From positions 1-64,000 of the forward strand of contig UQDF01000003.1 in NCBI GenBank assembly GCA_900539765.1: a stretch of DNA of 64,000 bases. The letters are read 5' to 3'. The DNA is from an uncultured Porphyromonas sp. GTDB lineage: Bacteria; Bacteroidota; Bacteroidia; Bacteroidales; Porphyromonadaceae. Position 1 is the first letter of the stretch; the number at the start of each line of letters is the position of its first letter. Shown here one piece after another: positions 27,550 to 37,316 of this stretch. The translations under genes and the position numbers were made by a program. The notes beneath the pieces are model-generated. The model was not told the origin of the DNA and did no database searches. It saw nothing but the letters and a program-made list of their open reading frames with translations.

Positions 27550-29673
27550 TTACTTTATCAAATCAACGCGACCATTGAGTTCCTCAAGGATCTTCTTAGC
27601 TATTGACGAGGAGACCTCTGCATAGTGTGAGAAGCTCATCGTACTTGAGGCACGACCACTCGTGATCGTACGTAGGGCTGTGACGTAGCCAAACATCTCG
27701 CTTAGGGGCACCTTAGCCTTGATGACCTGAGCGCCAGAGCGGTTGACCTCTGAGCCCTCGACCTGACCACGACGCTTGTTAAGGTCGCCGATCACGTCAC
27801 CCATGTTCTCCTCAGGTGTAACCACCTCAAGCTGCATAATAGGCTCCATAAGGACGGGGCTAGCCTGCTCCGATGCCTCCTTGAAGGCCATCATAGCTGC
27901 TACCTCAAAGGAGAGCTGATCTGAGTCTACGGGGTGGAAAGATCCATCCACGAGTGTCACCTTGAGACTATCTAGAGGATAGCCTGCTAGGACACCACTC
28001 TTCATAGCCTTCTCAAAGCCCTTCTGGACGGAGGGGATAAACTCCTTCGGGACGTTACCACCCTTGACCTCGTCGACAAACTGTAGAGCGCCTTCGAAGT
28101 CCTCATCAGCAGGACCGAACTTGATGATGATGTCAGCGAACTTACCACGACCACCTGACTGCTTCTTGTATACCTCGCGTAGGTCTACAGTCTGAGTGAC
28201 AGCCTCCTTGTAAGCCACCTGAGGCTTACCCTGGTTGCACTCGACCTTGAACTCACGCTTCAGACGGTCTATAATGATATCTAGGTGTAGCTCACCCATA
28301 CCGCTGATGACGGTCTGACCCGTCTCCTCATTGGTCTTGACGACAAACGTAGGATCCTCTTCAGCGAGCTTAGCTAGTCCTACACCGAGACGATCCATAT
28401 CCTTCTGCGTCTTAGGCTCTACAGCGATACCGATCACTGGATCGGGGAAGTCGATAGACTCTAGTACGAGTGGTGCATTCTCATCACAGAGCGTGTCACC
28501 CGTACGGATATCCTTAAAGCCTACGCCAGCACCGATATCACCTGTACCGATAGACTCCATCGGGTTCTGGTGATTAGAGTGCATCTGGAAGAGGCGTGAG
28601 ATACGCTCCTTCTTGCCAGAGCGAGAATTAAAGACGTAGCTACCAGCGTCAATGTGACCACTGTACACACGGAAGAAGCAGAGACGACCTACGAAGGGGT
28701 CGGTAGCGATCTTGAAGGCGAGTGCACTCATAGGCGCATCGGGATCGACCTCACGTACCTCCTCCTTGTCAGAGTCTAGCGCATGACCTACTACCTCTGG
28801 TGTATCCATAGGGCTAGGTAGGTAAGCACAGACAGCGTCTAGGAGTGTCTGTACACCCTTATTCTTAAATGAAGAGCCACACATCATAGGGAAGATCTCC
28901 ATCGCTAGCGTAGCCTTGCGGATAGCAGCACGGATCTCATCCTCTGTGATGGTAGAGGGATCGTCAAAGTACTTCTCCATCAGAGCCTCGTCAGTCTCTG
29001 CGAGCGTCTCTAGGAGCTTGTCTCTCCACTCCTCAGCATCAGCGCGGAGATTGTCAGGGATCTCATCGACCTCATACTCGGCACCCATGGTCTCATCATG
29101 CCAGAGGATAGCCTTCATAGTGATCAGGTCTACGACCCCCTTGAAAGAGTCCTCCTCCCCTATAGGGATCTGGATAGGACAAGCCTTCGCTCCGAGCATC
29201 TCGACCATCTGGCGCTGTACCTCGTAGAAGTTTGCGCCTGAGCGGTCCATCTTGTTAACGTATGCGATGCGAGGCACCTTATACTTATCAGCCTGACGCC
29301 ATACAGTCTCACTCTGAGGCTGTACACCACCTACAGCACAAAAGGCTGCTACGGCGCCATCGAGGATACGGAGCGAGCGCTCTACCTCGACAGTAAAGTC
29401 AACGTGTCCCGGGGTGTCGATCAGGTTGATCTTATACTTCTTGTCATCGTAGGTCCAGAAGGTCGTAGTAGCAGCAGAGGTGATCGTGATACCACGCTCC
29501 TGCTCCTGCGCCATCCAGTCCATCGTAGCGGCACCATCATGTACCTCTCCGATCTTGTGTGTTAGTCCGGTGTAGAAGAGAATGCGCTCAGAGGTCGTCG
29601 TCTTACCAGCATCAATGTGTGCCATGATGCCGATATTACGAGTTTGCTCGAGCTTAGAATGAATTGCAGACAT
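27550..29673 (-). CDS. fusA: Elongation factor G
   Basis: GTPase that drives translocation. 707 residues with the G1 motif AHIDAGKTT (18-26), the RGITI switch (about 60-64), DTPGHVDF (about 86-93) and NKMD (about 140-143), followed by domains II-V. No tuf gene follows it here, unlike the E. coli str operon. It sits between rpsG and rpsJ. Confidence 0.98.
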   Translation of the reverse strand: MSAIHSKLEQTRNIGIMAHIDAGKTTTSERILFYTGLTHKIGEVHDGAATMDWMAQEQERGITITSAATTTFWTYDDKKYKINLIDTPGHVDFTVEVERSLRILDGAVAAFCAVGGVQPQSETVWRQADKYKVPRIAYVNKMDRSGANFYEVQRQMVEMLGAKACPIQIPIGEEDSFKGVVDLITMKAILWHDETMGAEYEVDEIPDNLRADAEEWRDKLLETLAETDEALMEKYFDDPSTITEDEIRAAIRKATLAMEIFPMMCGSSFKNKGVQTLLDAVCAYLPSPMDTPEVVGHALDSDKEEVREVDPDAPMSALAFKIATDPFVGRLCFFRVYSGHIDAGSYVFNSRSGKKERISRLFQMHSNHQNPMESIGTGDIGAGVGFKDIRTGDTLCDENAPLVLESIDFPDPVIGIAVEPKTQKDMDRLGVGLAKLAEEDPTFVVKTNEETGQTVISGMGELHLDIIIDRLKREFKVECNQGKPQVAYKEAVTQTVDLREVYKKQSGGRGKFADIIIKFGPADEDFEGALQFVDEVKGGNVPKEFIPSVQKGFEKAMKSGVLAGYPLDSLKVTLVDGSFHPVDSDQLSFEVAAMMAFKEASEQASPVLMEPIMQLEVVTPEENMGDVIGDLNKRRGQVEGSEVNRSGAQVIKAKVPLSEMFGYVTALRTITSGRASSTMSFSHYAEVSSSIAKKILEELNGRVDLIK

Positions 29674-29694
29674 AGATTTTATGGTTAGTGTAGG

Positions 29695-30171
29695 TTAGAA
29701 GCGGAAGTGTGCGAAGGCACGGTTGGCCTCAGCCATACGATGTACGTCCTCCTTACGCTTGAACGCACCACCCTGACTGTTGTAAGCATCCATGATCTCT
29801 GCTGCAAGCTTGTCAGCCATCGTCTTACCACCACGCTTGCGTGCGAAGATGATCAGATTCTTCATGGAGATAGACTCCCTACGCTCTGGACGTATCTCTG
29901 TCGGCACTTGGAAGGTTGCTCCTCCGATACGACGAGACTTGACCTCCACGTGGGGGGTTACATTATCGAGAGCTGCCTTCCAAATCTCTAGGGCGCTCTT
30001 CTCCTCCTGCGACATCTTATCCTTGACGATATCAAGGGCCTTGTAGAAGATGCTATATGCAAGACTCTTCTTGCCATCATACATGAGGTGGTTCACAAAC
30101 TTTGTGACCTGACGATCTCCAAATACGGGATCGGGCAGTACCTGCCTCTTTTTAGGCTTAGCCTTTCTCAT
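29695..30171 (-). CDS. rpsG: 30S ribosomal protein S7
   Basis: 16S-binding protein that organises the head and lines the E site. 158 residues starting [19 protein letters not shown] and ending [12 protein letters not shown]. It is separated from rpsL by 371 non-coding bases. Confidence 0.97.
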   Translation of the reverse strand: MRKAKPKKRQVLPDPVFGDRQVTKFVNHLMYDGKKSLAYSIFYKALDIVKDKMSQEEKSALEIWKAALDNVTPHVEVKSRRIGGATFQVPTEIRPERRESISMKNLIIFARKRGGKTMADKLAAEIMDAYNSQGGAFKRKEDVHRMAEANRAFAHFRF

Positions 30172-30542
30172 TGTTTCGTGATATTATACTATTGTCTCGT
30201 CGTCTTATTTGGGTTGCCATCATTATGATTTGTTGTCTTCAACGCCCCCTCTGGAGCATTTACTCAACCTATCCTTGATCTACAAGGATTAGCTTATCCA
30301 AATAGAACCACGGGAACAAATGTGGTTACTAGATTTAGATTGCACTCCTGCGTAAGAGGTACACGACTTAGAGAGCTCGGACGCACTACGACAAGGAGTG
30401 TAGATAGATTTTTCTGTGGGGAGAGGTACTCGCTGATGTACCTATTGTATAGTATACCCGCCCACTAGGGGGGAGTAATAGGCCGAGGGGGATAGTAGGC
30501 CATCCAGCACCTCGCCACGGCATCTCAATCTAGGCGACTAGT
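30172..30542. other. 371-base non-coding gap between rpsL and rpsG
   Basis: No credible protein, tRNA or TAnnTTTG box was found. In most bacteria rpsL and rpsG lie within about 100 bases, so the stretch is unusually long. On the minus strand it would be a transcribed spacer. Confidence 0.5.
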
Positions 30543-30920
30543 TTACTTCGCCTTAGGACGCTTAGCTCCGTACTTAGAGCGACGCTGGCGACGACCGTCG
30601 ACACCAGCTGTATCGAGTGCTCCACGCACGATATGGTAGCGTACACCAGGCAGGTCCTTGACACGACCGCCACGCACCAAGACGATACTATGCTCCTGAA
30701 GGTTGTGACCCTCACCGGGGATGTAGGCGTTCACCTCCTTGCCGTTGGTCAGACGTACACGAGCCACCTTACGCATAGCCGAGTTTGGCTTCTTTGGGGT
30801 GGTTGTGTAAACGCGGACACAAACGCCACGACGCTGTGGGCATGAACCCAAGGCTGGAGACTTACCTTTTTCCTCAAAGGTCTCTCGTCCCTTTCTTACT
30901 AACTGTTGGATAGTAGGCAT
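30543..30920 (-). CDS. rpsL: 30S ribosomal protein S12
   Basis: Decoding-centre protein. 125 residues with [16 protein letters not shown] (about 39-54) and [11 protein letters not shown] (about 86-96). The lysines that change in streptomycin resistance are the wild-type ones. First gene of the translation cluster, with a good promoter about 120 bases upstream. Confidence 0.98.
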   Translation of the reverse strand: MPTIQQLVRKGRETFEEKGKSPALGSCPQRRGVCVRVYTTTPKKPNSAMRKVARVRLTNGKEVNAYIPGEGHNLQEHSIVLVRGGRVKDLPGVRYHIVRGALDTAGVDGRRQRRSKYGAKRPKAK

Positions 30921-31039
30921 TAACTTCTCGTTTACTTAATTCTTGATTTACAAATATGATTCTCTTGCTACCCTGCTATCAGGTGTCGTAAGCACGACAA
31001 GCCGCACATCACAACTACCTACAGTAGGCATAGCGGGGA

Positions 31040-31069
31040 CAAAGGTACAAAAACTTTTCGACCTGACAA
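31040..31069 (-). promoter_or_regulatory. Promoter of the rpsL translation cluster
   Basis: On the minus strand, TTGTCA (31064-31069) and TACCTTTG (31040-31047) are 22 bases apart start to start, the usual Bacteroidetes -33/-7 arrangement. It is the only strong promoter near the head of the cluster. Confidence 0.7.
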
Positions 31070-31142
31070 GCGATCCAACTATCTGAGTACTCGAAGTGTA
31101 CCGAGGGCTAATTTCTATTTTGAGGTGCTGGGAGGGGGGAAA

Positions 31143-31315
31143 GGTAGATCTCCACGTGGGAATTCTCAAATAGCCACATGGGCGTTCAAAATTCTCCACG
31201 TGGAGACGAAATGAAACTTCGGAGGAATCAAATGAAACTTCGGAGGAAATGATTCGCCCCTACGTGGAGAATAAAAAATAGCCACGTGGGAATTTGAGAT
31301 TTCCTACGTGGCTAT
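31143..31315 (+). repeat. CACGTG-rich intergenic repeat element, copy B
   Basis: Same order of parts as copy A: CCACGTGG, a CCACATGGG variant, CCACGTGG, the two ATGAAACTTCGGAGGAA units (31210 and 31232), then CCTACGTGG, CCACGTGGG and CCTACGTGG. Similarity to copy A extends further left to the TTGAGGTGCTGG at 31120-31131. It lies between rpsL and the HAD gene. Confidence 0.85.
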
Positions 31316-31417
31316 CATCTGGTAGCATCGAATTATAGCGTATCAGCGCTACTGAAAAAGCGGGGCTGTGGAGTAATCCGATTAGTGCGAGGGGAGCGCG
31401 ACAGGCATATGCGAGGT

Positions 31418-32044
31418 TTAGTCGCGCTGCAGACGAGCCGCTAGAGCGGGGCGCCAGTCGGTGGCGTTGACCGCTAGGAGTGTTTGCAGGCCTAGTGCTG
31501 CGGCGGCCTCGATGTTGGCGGTGCTGTCATCGATGAAGAGCGTGCGCTCGGGTACCATGCCGCTGTCGGCTATCATCTGCTCGTAGATAGCTCGGTCGGG
31601 CTTCATCGTCTGCATCTCGCAAGAGGCGTAGACCTTGTCCACATAGTCGCTCAGCGTGCGTCCCGTGGCAGGGAGGAAGTGCGGACTGTGGGCATAAGCC
31701 ATAATGTAGGGATTGGTATTCGACAAGATATAGATCTTGTACTCCTTACGGAGCTGCTCTAGGTAGTCAAACTTGTACTGAGGGACTCCCTTGAGGAAGA
31801 GCATGATCGCCTCATTGATCTGCTCATCGGTCAGGTCTGTGCCAGCGTGCTCATTAAGCCGTGCGACAAACTCCTCGCGCCCCACGAGTCCCATCTCTAG
31901 GTCGTGAAAGACGCCGAGCTGTCGGTACGGGTTGAGCATCTCGTCGATGTCCTGGACGCCTAGCTCGCGAAAGCGTCTTAGCGACACCTCCGGCTGGAGA
32001 TCCACTAAGACGCCTCCGAAATCAAATACGAGTGTATCTATCAC
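31418..32044 (-). CDS. HAD-family hydrolase (phosphatase)
   Basis: 208-residue cytosolic hydrolase of the haloacid dehalogenase superfamily, subgroup IA. The four motifs are visible: DFGG with nucleophile D8 (but F9-G10 replaces the usual second Asp, as in epoxide-hydrolase-like and YihX-like members), SNT at 108-110, K148 in MKPD, and DD at 172-173. The small helical cap (about 20-90) is normal. It starts 6 bases after the DPP5-like gene stop, so the two probably share a transcript. Substrate unknown; sugar-phosphate phosphatase is most likely by analogy to YihX. Confidence 0.8.
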   Translation of the reverse strand: MIDTLVFDFGGVLVDLQPEVSLRRFRELGVQDIDEMLNPYRQLGVFHDLEMGLVGREEFVARLNEHAGTDLTDEQINEAIMLFLKGVPQYKFDYLEQLRKEYKIYILSNTNPYIMAYAHSPHFLPATGRTLSDYVDKVYASCEMQTMKPDRAIYEQMIADSGMVPERTLFIDDSTANIEAAAALGLQTLLAVNATDWRPALAARLQRD

Positions 32045-32050
32045 GGTCTC

Positions 32051-34111
32051 TTACTTCTTGAGCCAACGATCGAGCCAATCGAAGAAGGTGCGCTGCCATA
32101 GGAGTGCATTCTGAGGCTTGAGGACCCAGTGCGTCTCTTCGGGGAAGAGGAGCATCTTCGTTGGTACGCCACGCATCTTAGCAGCATCAAAGGCCATCAT
32201 ACCCTGCGATGCTAGGATGCGGAAGTCGTACTCGCCGTGAATGATCAGGATAGGCGTATCCCACTTGTCAGCGAGCTTGTGCGGTGAGTTGGCAAAAGTG
32301 CGCTGAGCGGTAGCGTTGTCTTTTTCCCAAGGAGCGCCGCCCATATCCCAGTTGGCAAACCACTTCTCCTCGGTCTCTAGATATTGTGCCTCGAGGTTGA
32401 AGATACCAGCGTGAGCGATGAAAGCTGAGAAGCGTCCCTCATGTACACCGGCTAGGTAGTAGACGGAGTAACCGCCATAGCTAGCGCCCACAGCGCCCAT
32501 ACGATCTGGTGCGATGAAGGGCTCTTGCTTCATCAGATCTGCAGCGGTGAGGTAGTCGCGGATGTTCTGACCGCTGTAGTCGCCACTGATCTGCTCGTTC
32601 CACGCCTTACCAAAGCCTGGCACGCCGTGGCGGTTGGGCAGGATGACAATGTAGCCCTGCTCAGCCATGATGCGGGGGTTCCAGCGATAGGACCAGAACT
32701 GGCTTATGGTGCTTTGCGGACCACCCTGACAATAGAGGATAGAGGGGTACTGCTTGTTCTTGTCAAAGTGCGGTGGGTAGAGTACCCATGTGAGCATCTT
32801 ACCGCCATCGGTCGTAGGCATCCAGCGCTTTTCGCAAGTTAGGTCACCCAGCTGACTCATGATCGGCTTGTCCTCCTCAGTCAGTACGGTAGCCTTGCCG
32901 TTCTTCAGATTGACCATATAGAGCTCCGTCGGGTAGGTCATCGACTGACGAGAGGCTACGCAGACGCCCTTGTCATTTATATCAAAGCCTGTGTAGTCGT
33001 ATTGTCCGTCGGTGATCTGCTTGATCTTGCCATTGGATAGCTGATAGCTGTAGAGGTGTGTCAGCGCCTCACGGCAAGTGATGAAGTAGATGGTCTTGCT
33101 GTCGGCACTCCAGGTGGGGTTGGAGATGTTGTACTCAAAGTCTGCCGTGAGGGGACGGTACTGCTTCTTTGCCAAGTCGTAGAGATACATCACCTGTAGG
33201 TCAGACTCGTAGCCGTCGCGCTCCATACCGATCCAGATGAGCGAGCGACCATCGGGGCTGAAGACAGGGTTCGTGTCGTAACCCATGATGCCCTCACTTA
33301 CGTTGGTTGTCTCACCAGTAGACACATTATATATATAGATGTCGCTATTGGTCGAGAGGCTGTACTCTAGTCCCGTCTTCTTACGGCAAGCGTAGGCGAT
33401 GAGGTTGCCATCAGGGCTGAAAGCTATATCCTCGATACCGTTGAAGGGGCGCATAGGCGCCTCGTAAGGCTCACCCTCGAGCAGGTCTAGTCCCTCGGTG
33501 ATGGGCTGTGCCGCAACCTTTGCGATAAAGGGGTGTGGCATCGTCGAGACCCATTCGTCCCAATGCTTGTACATCAGGTCTTCGATGATACGTGCGTTAG
33601 CTTTGTCTAGATCGGGATAGACGTCCGTGACGACAGGGCGTGCCTTGATATCCTGCACATAGAGTAGTGTCGTCTCATCGGGCGAGAGGAGGTAGTCGAC
33701 GATACCGCCGTCGATAGCGGTGAGCTGACGCTCTACCCCATCGCTGAGGGTGCGAGCAAAGAGCTGCATACCCTGATCGGTGCTACGCATGAAGTATATC
33801 TGCTTGCCGTCACGGCTCCAGCGTGGGCTATACTCGCTACCAGCTGAAGGAGCGGTCAGCTCGGTACGCCCCGAGCCATCGCTATTGATGAGGTAGAGGG
33901 TCGTGCGGCTGTTATTGTCTTGGATAGAGGGTTGGGACACGTTGTATACGACCTGCTTACCATTAGGCGCTAGCGCATAGCTCCCTACACGAGGCATCGT
34001 GAGGAGCATCTCTGGGGTCATCTGCTTGGTCCCTTGCTGTGCAGTCATAGGCAGAGCGAATGTAGATAAAATGAGAGCCACGAGGCTACGAAACAAATTT
34101 CTTCTAGTCAT
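32051..34111 (-). CDS. S9 family dipeptidyl-peptidase, DPP5-like
   Basis: 686-residue periplasmic serine peptidase that releases dipeptides from oligopeptides, feeding the amino-acid fermentation typical of Porphyromonas. A signal peptide (1-24, cleavage after TAQ) is followed by a beta-propeller with several FSPDG and WSxDxK blades (about 45-410) and an alpha/beta-hydrolase domain. The catalytic triad is S544 (GASYGG), D629 (GEYDFR) and H661 (EETHWV). Length and order match P. gingivalis DPP5 (about 684 residues, from memory). A TACCTTTG box lies at 34176-34183. Identification as S9 is secure; DPP5 subtype is probable. Confidence 0.88.
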   Translation of the reverse strand: MTRRNLFRSLVALILSTFALPMTAQQGTKQMTPEMLLTMPRVGSYALAPNGKQVVYNVSQPSIQDNNSRTTLYLINSDGSGRTELTAPSAGSEYSPRWSRDGKQIYFMRSTDQGMQLFARTLSDGVERQLTAIDGGIVDYLLSPDETTLLYVQDIKARPVVTDVYPDLDKANARIIEDLMYKHWDEWVSTMPHPFIAKVAAQPITEGLDLLEGEPYEAPMRPFNGIEDIAFSPDGNLIAYACRKKTGLEYSLSTNSDIYIYNVSTGETTNVSEGIMGYDTNPVFSPDGRSLIWIGMERDGYESDLQVMYLYDLAKKQYRPLTADFEYNISNPTWSADSKTIYFITCREALTHLYSYQLSNGKIKQITDGQYDYTGFDINDKGVCVASRQSMTYPTELYMVNLKNGKATVLTEEDKPIMSQLGDLTCEKRWMPTTDGGKMLTWVLYPPHFDKNKQYPSILYCQGGPQSTISQFWSYRWNPRIMAEQGYIVILPNRHGVPGFGKAWNEQISGDYSGQNIRDYLTAADLMKQEPFIAPDRMGAVGASYGGYSVYYLAGVHEGRFSAFIAHAGIFNLEAQYLETEEKWFANWDMGGAPWEKDNATAQRTFANSPHKLADKWDTPILIIHGEYDFRILASQGMMAFDAAKMRGVPTKMLLFPEETHWVLKPQNALLWQRTFFDWLDRWLKK

Positions 34112-34175
34112 AAGATAGAATGAGATAGAGTGAAGGAAAGGTCGTCTCGGGCGACCATAGTTACTGAATACCCTC

Positions 34176-34183
34176 CAAAGGTA
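34176..34183 (-). promoter_or_regulatory. TACCTTTG -7 box upstream of the DPP5-like gene
   Basis: Exact match on the minus strand, 65 bases before the start codon; no clear -33 box. Confidence 0.4.
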
Positions 34184-34238
34184 CGAAAAAAGAGCTTAGA
34201 GGATGGAATGTACGGGTTCAAATCCCAGAGTCTCTCGT

Positions 34239-34269
34239 TTGCTTTTTAGAGGTAGATTGTCTAACTTCG
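34239..34269 (+). promoter_or_regulatory. Promoter-like TTG-N20-TAACTTCG upstream of the leucine-rich operon
   Basis: TTG at 34239 and TAACTTCG at 34262-34269, 23 bases apart. The same layout (TTG at 37118, TAATTTCG at 37141-37148) precedes the related InlB-repeat gene, so the T-to-C variant -7 box may be real. Confidence 0.4.
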
Positions 34270-34341
34270 CCTTTCAGTGGTTTCTAGCGACAACACGCTA
34301 AAACCACCTTTTACATTTTCACAAACACTACAATACGAACT

Positions 34342-35955
34342 ATGAAAAAACTGCTACCCGCTCTGCTATGCTTCCTAGCACTCCTCTCTCTCCCGATGTA
34401 TGGTCAGGAGAGCGTCATCAAGCTGACCACTCACATGAAGCCCACAGACCGCTTTAACATCTCTATCAAGTGCGACGGCACGCCCAAGGTCGAGGGAGCC
34501 TCGGGCATGGAGAGTGGAGGATCTCCTATGTGGGACGGATCTGTCAACTACCAGCTCTCTGTCAAGCAGCCTGAGCTCACGATCACCGGTACAAATATCA
34601 CGCTCTGTACCGTAGGACAGGACAGTATCTACTCTCTCGATGTCACGGGGTGCCCGACGCTCGAAGAGCTCACCTGCCCGGGCAACTATCTGACCGAGAT
34701 CGATCTGAGCAAGTCGGTCAATCTGAAGACCTTCATATGCTACAACAACGACATCACGAGCATCGATCTAAGTAGCAGCCCCGAGCTGTATCAGTTCGAC
34801 TGCAACGCAAACCCAATCACAGCTCTTGACCTGAAGGCAAACGGTGAGCTCACCTTCCTCACTTGTGGCTCGACAAAGGTGCAGAAGCTCGACCTCTCGG
34901 GCTGTACCAAACTCGAGGAGCTGATTGCGCCAAGCACCTCCGTAGAGGAGATAGACCTCTCTGGACTCAGCTATCTAACAGAGGTCAACTGTAACCAAAA
35001 CAGCAACCTACGCAAGCTAACCCTCGCAGGCAATACCGCGCTAAGGAATCTCGAAGCAGCCAACTGCGCCATAGAGCAGATAGACCTCTCCGAGGCAACA
35101 GCACTCACCTACTTGATCCTGAGCAATAATCAGCTCTCGACCTTTACAGCATCCAACCCTTCTGTAGAGACCATCGACCTGAGAAACAATAAGCTACAGG
35201 AGATTACCCTCCCCGAGTGCAAGAACCTGCAGTCCGTCACGCTCTACAATAACTTCATCAAGGGTGCCGCTATGACAGCCTTTATGAACTCTCTTCCGGA
35301 GGCTAAGAAGTCTGCCTACTTCCGTGCTCCTAAGATTGAGCTGATCACTACCGACAATGCTCAGGAGCGCAACATCTGTCTCGTCTCTGATGTCAAGATT
35401 GCTACAGACAAGGGGTGGGAGGTCTTTGGCAATGATGAGTCGACCTCAACCGTATCTCCCTATGCTGGTGCGGCTCTGTATCCAGTCACGCTAGAGGTCG
35501 CAAAGCATGGTAAGGCTAAGTTCACAGGCGCTGACGACCTGACAGCAGTCCCAGAGCGTACCGAGCTAAAGCTCACGATGACCCCAGATGAGGGCTATGT
35601 CGTAGATCGTGTCTACTGCAACCACGAGCTCCTAGAGGTCGACGGCAATGAGATAACGATCGTAGTCAGAGAGGAGACACTGGTAGAGGTCTTCTTCAAG
35701 GATCCTCTGAGCATCAGTACGATAGAGGAGCGCGCACAGGTCAAGCTCTTCCCAACTGTCGCTAATCAGCTACTCACCGTCACAGGTCTCATGCCACAGG
35801 AGCAGATCTCCATCTACACCCTCTCAGGCATACGCCTCGCAACGATCGAGGCGGATCTCCAAGGTACAGTCTCTGTAGACCTCTCCGCTTATCCAGAGGG
35901 TGGCTACCTACTACAGCATCAAGGTGGGGCTGCTCGCTTCGTTGTCAAGCACTAA
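34342..35955 (+). CDS. Secreted leucine-rich-repeat protein with T9SS sorting domain
   Basis: 537 residues. Signal peptide 1-22 (MKKLLPALLCFLALLSLPMYGQ minus the mature part; cleavage near YGQ). Residues about 85-310 contain short leucine-rich repeats of the bacterial LDLSxNxxL kind (LDLSGCTKLEEL, IDLSEATALTYL). A single InlB-like beta domain follows (about 374-452: VTLEVAKHGKAKF to LVEVFFK). The last 75 residues (VKLFPTVANQLLTV, ISIYTLSGIRL, GGYLLQHQGGAARFVVKH) are a type IX secretion C-terminal domain. Likely surface-anchored or secreted adhesin-type protein. Followed three bases later by a second leucine-rich gene. Confidence 0.82.
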   Translation: MKKLLPALLCFLALLSLPMYGQESVIKLTTHMKPTDRFNISIKCDGTPKVEGASGMESGGSPMWDGSVNYQLSVKQPELTITGTNITLCTVGQDSIYSLDVTGCPTLEELTCPGNYLTEIDLSKSVNLKTFICYNNDITSIDLSSSPELYQFDCNANPITALDLKANGELTFLTCGSTKVQKLDLSGCTKLEELIAPSTSVEEIDLSGLSYLTEVNCNQNSNLRKLTLAGNTALRNLEAANCAIEQIDLSEATALTYLILSNNQLSTFTASNPSVETIDLRNNKLQEITLPECKNLQSVTLYNNFIKGAAMTAFMNSLPEAKKSAYFRAPKIELITTDNAQERNICLVSDVKIATDKGWEVFGNDESTSTVSPYAGAALYPVTLEVAKHGKAKFTGADDLTAVPERTELKLTMTPDEGYVVDRVYCNHELLEVDGNEITIVVREETLVEVFFKDPLSISTIEERAQVKLFPTVANQLLTVTGLMPQEQISIYTLSGIRLATIEADLQGTVSVDLSAYPEGGYLLQHQGGAARFVVKH

Positions 35956-35958
35956 TCA

Positions 35959-37017
35959 ATGAGACAAGCAAAGGATATGAAGCGACTACCACTCTTGCTA
36001 TCCACACTCCTGCTCTGCACAGCTCTCTCGGGGGCTGCGCAGACGCAGGCTGAGCCCTATGCTGGCGATGCTAAGATTGTCATCACCACCGATGCGGCGG
36101 TAGGCGATCGGCTGAAGGTTCTGATCGAGTCTCCCGCTGGTGCCGAAAACGTATGGATCGATCTCAATAACAACGGCATCTGCGATGAGGGCGAGCGCTA
36201 TGAGTACATTCAGTATCGGTACAACTCCTTTACGATCTCTTCGAAAGAGCCGATTACCCTCCACGGGGAGATCTCCTATCTAGACATCTCTAGCAATAAG
36301 TTGACCAAGCTCGATCTGACCGCTGCTAGCAAAGCCCTCGAGAAGCTCTATGCGCATCATAATCAAATCACTGAGCTAGATCTTGCAGGCATAAGCAATC
36401 TTATGCTGCTCTCACTAGACTCCAACCAACTGACTCAACTAGATGTCAGTAGCAATGAGAAGCTCTTTATGCTCTCTGCGACAGACAATGCGCTAGAGTC
36501 CGTGACACTCCCAAGCGGTACCTCGGTGCTTATCAACCGTATCTATCTCTACAACAACCGCCTGACGAGTGAGACTATCCACAAGCTCATCGAGCGACTG
36601 CCTCAGCGTCAAGTCACCGACAAGGCTCGTATCTATCTGCTAGATAGCACCAGCCCGACAGAGCAAAATAAGTGCGCTCCAGAGGACGTAGAGCTAGCAA
36701 ATCAGCGCGCTTGGGACATCTACGACTGGCTCGGTGGCGAAAACGAAGGGCGCAACCCTTATGCAGGCAGCCATGTCGCCACGACACCTATATATAATAG
36801 TGTCGCACACCGCCCACATATCGTCATTACAGAGCAGTATATCAAGCTTTCGGAGCTTGCTCCCAGCACCCACATCGAGCTATGCTCTATGAGTGGCATC
36901 GCTGTCGCCACCACCGAGAGCGACGCCACAGGTTACGCAGAGATCTCCACGAGCCTACTGCCACAAGGCGTCTATCTACTCCATACTGCAGAGTGGACCG
37001 AGAGACTCCTCCTCTAG
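35959..37017 (+). CDS. Secreted leucine-rich-repeat protein
   Basis: 352 residues from ATG 35959; a start at ATG 35977 removes seven polar residues and leaves a cleaner signal peptide (MKRLPLLLSTLLLCTALSGAA), so the true start is undecided. Residues about 110-200 hold four leucine-rich units (YLDISSNKLTKLDL, LMLLSLDSNQLTQLDV). The C-terminal 75 residues resemble a weak T9SS sorting domain (IELCSMSGIAVATTE, GVYLLHTAEWTERLLL). It begins three bases after the preceding gene's stop, so the two are an operon closed by the terminator at 37038. Function unknown. Confidence 0.75.
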   Translation: MRQAKDMKRLPLLLSTLLLCTALSGAAQTQAEPYAGDAKIVITTDAAVGDRLKVLIESPAGAENVWIDLNNNGICDEGERYEYIQYRYNSFTISSKEPITLHGEISYLDISSNKLTKLDLTAASKALEKLYAHHNQITELDLAGISNLMLLSLDSNQLTQLDVSSNEKLFMLSATDNALESVTLPSGTSVLINRIYLYNNRLTSETIHKLIERLPQRQVTDKARIYLLDSTSPTEQNKCAPEDVELANQRAWDIYDWLGGENEGRNPYAGSHVATTPIYNSVAHRPHIVITEQYIKLSELAPSTHIELCSMSGIAVATTESDATGYAEISTSLLPQGVYLLHTAEWTERLLL

Positions 37018-37037
37018 TTATCGCAACATACTGACGT

Positions 37038-37095
37038 AAGCCCCCTCGACTTTGCCCCCTCAGACATGAAGTCTGACGCAAAGCTGAGGGGGCTT
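37038..37095 (+). terminator. Rho-independent terminator after the leucine-rich operon
   Basis: Arms AAGCCCCCTC (37038-37047) and GAGGGGGCTT (37086-37095), with extra internal pairing, followed by GTTTTTTTTATT. Confidence 0.85.
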
Positions 37096-37117
37096 GTTTT
37101 TTTTATTGCGAAGTCTC

Positions 37118-37148
37118 TTGTTTTTTATTGACAAATTGCTTAATTTCG
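37118..37148 (+). promoter_or_regulatory. Promoter-like TTG-N20-TAATTTCG upstream of the InlB-repeat gene
   Basis: Same spacing and variant -7 box as at 34239-34269, about 170 bases before the start codon. Confidence 0.4.
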
Positions 37149-37316
37149 CCCTTGTAGAGACAGACTATCAGCAACTTCTTAAACCTTCTCCTGCATTTGA
37201 TCACGTTGCGGTCAGTCGTAGCGTGGTAAAATGCCGAAGGAAGATAGCGGTAATCGATGATGGTATGCCTACATGCCACAAGAGACTTATTTTATACACT
37301 AAACTCAGTACAAGTT

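Noticed and set aside
34200..34240. A tRNA 3'-end-like string (GGGTTCAAATCCC) that might mark an attachment site
   Set aside because: Only three base pairs of the T stem form, no matching 5' acceptor arm or anticodon arm exists upstream, and no integrase is nearby.
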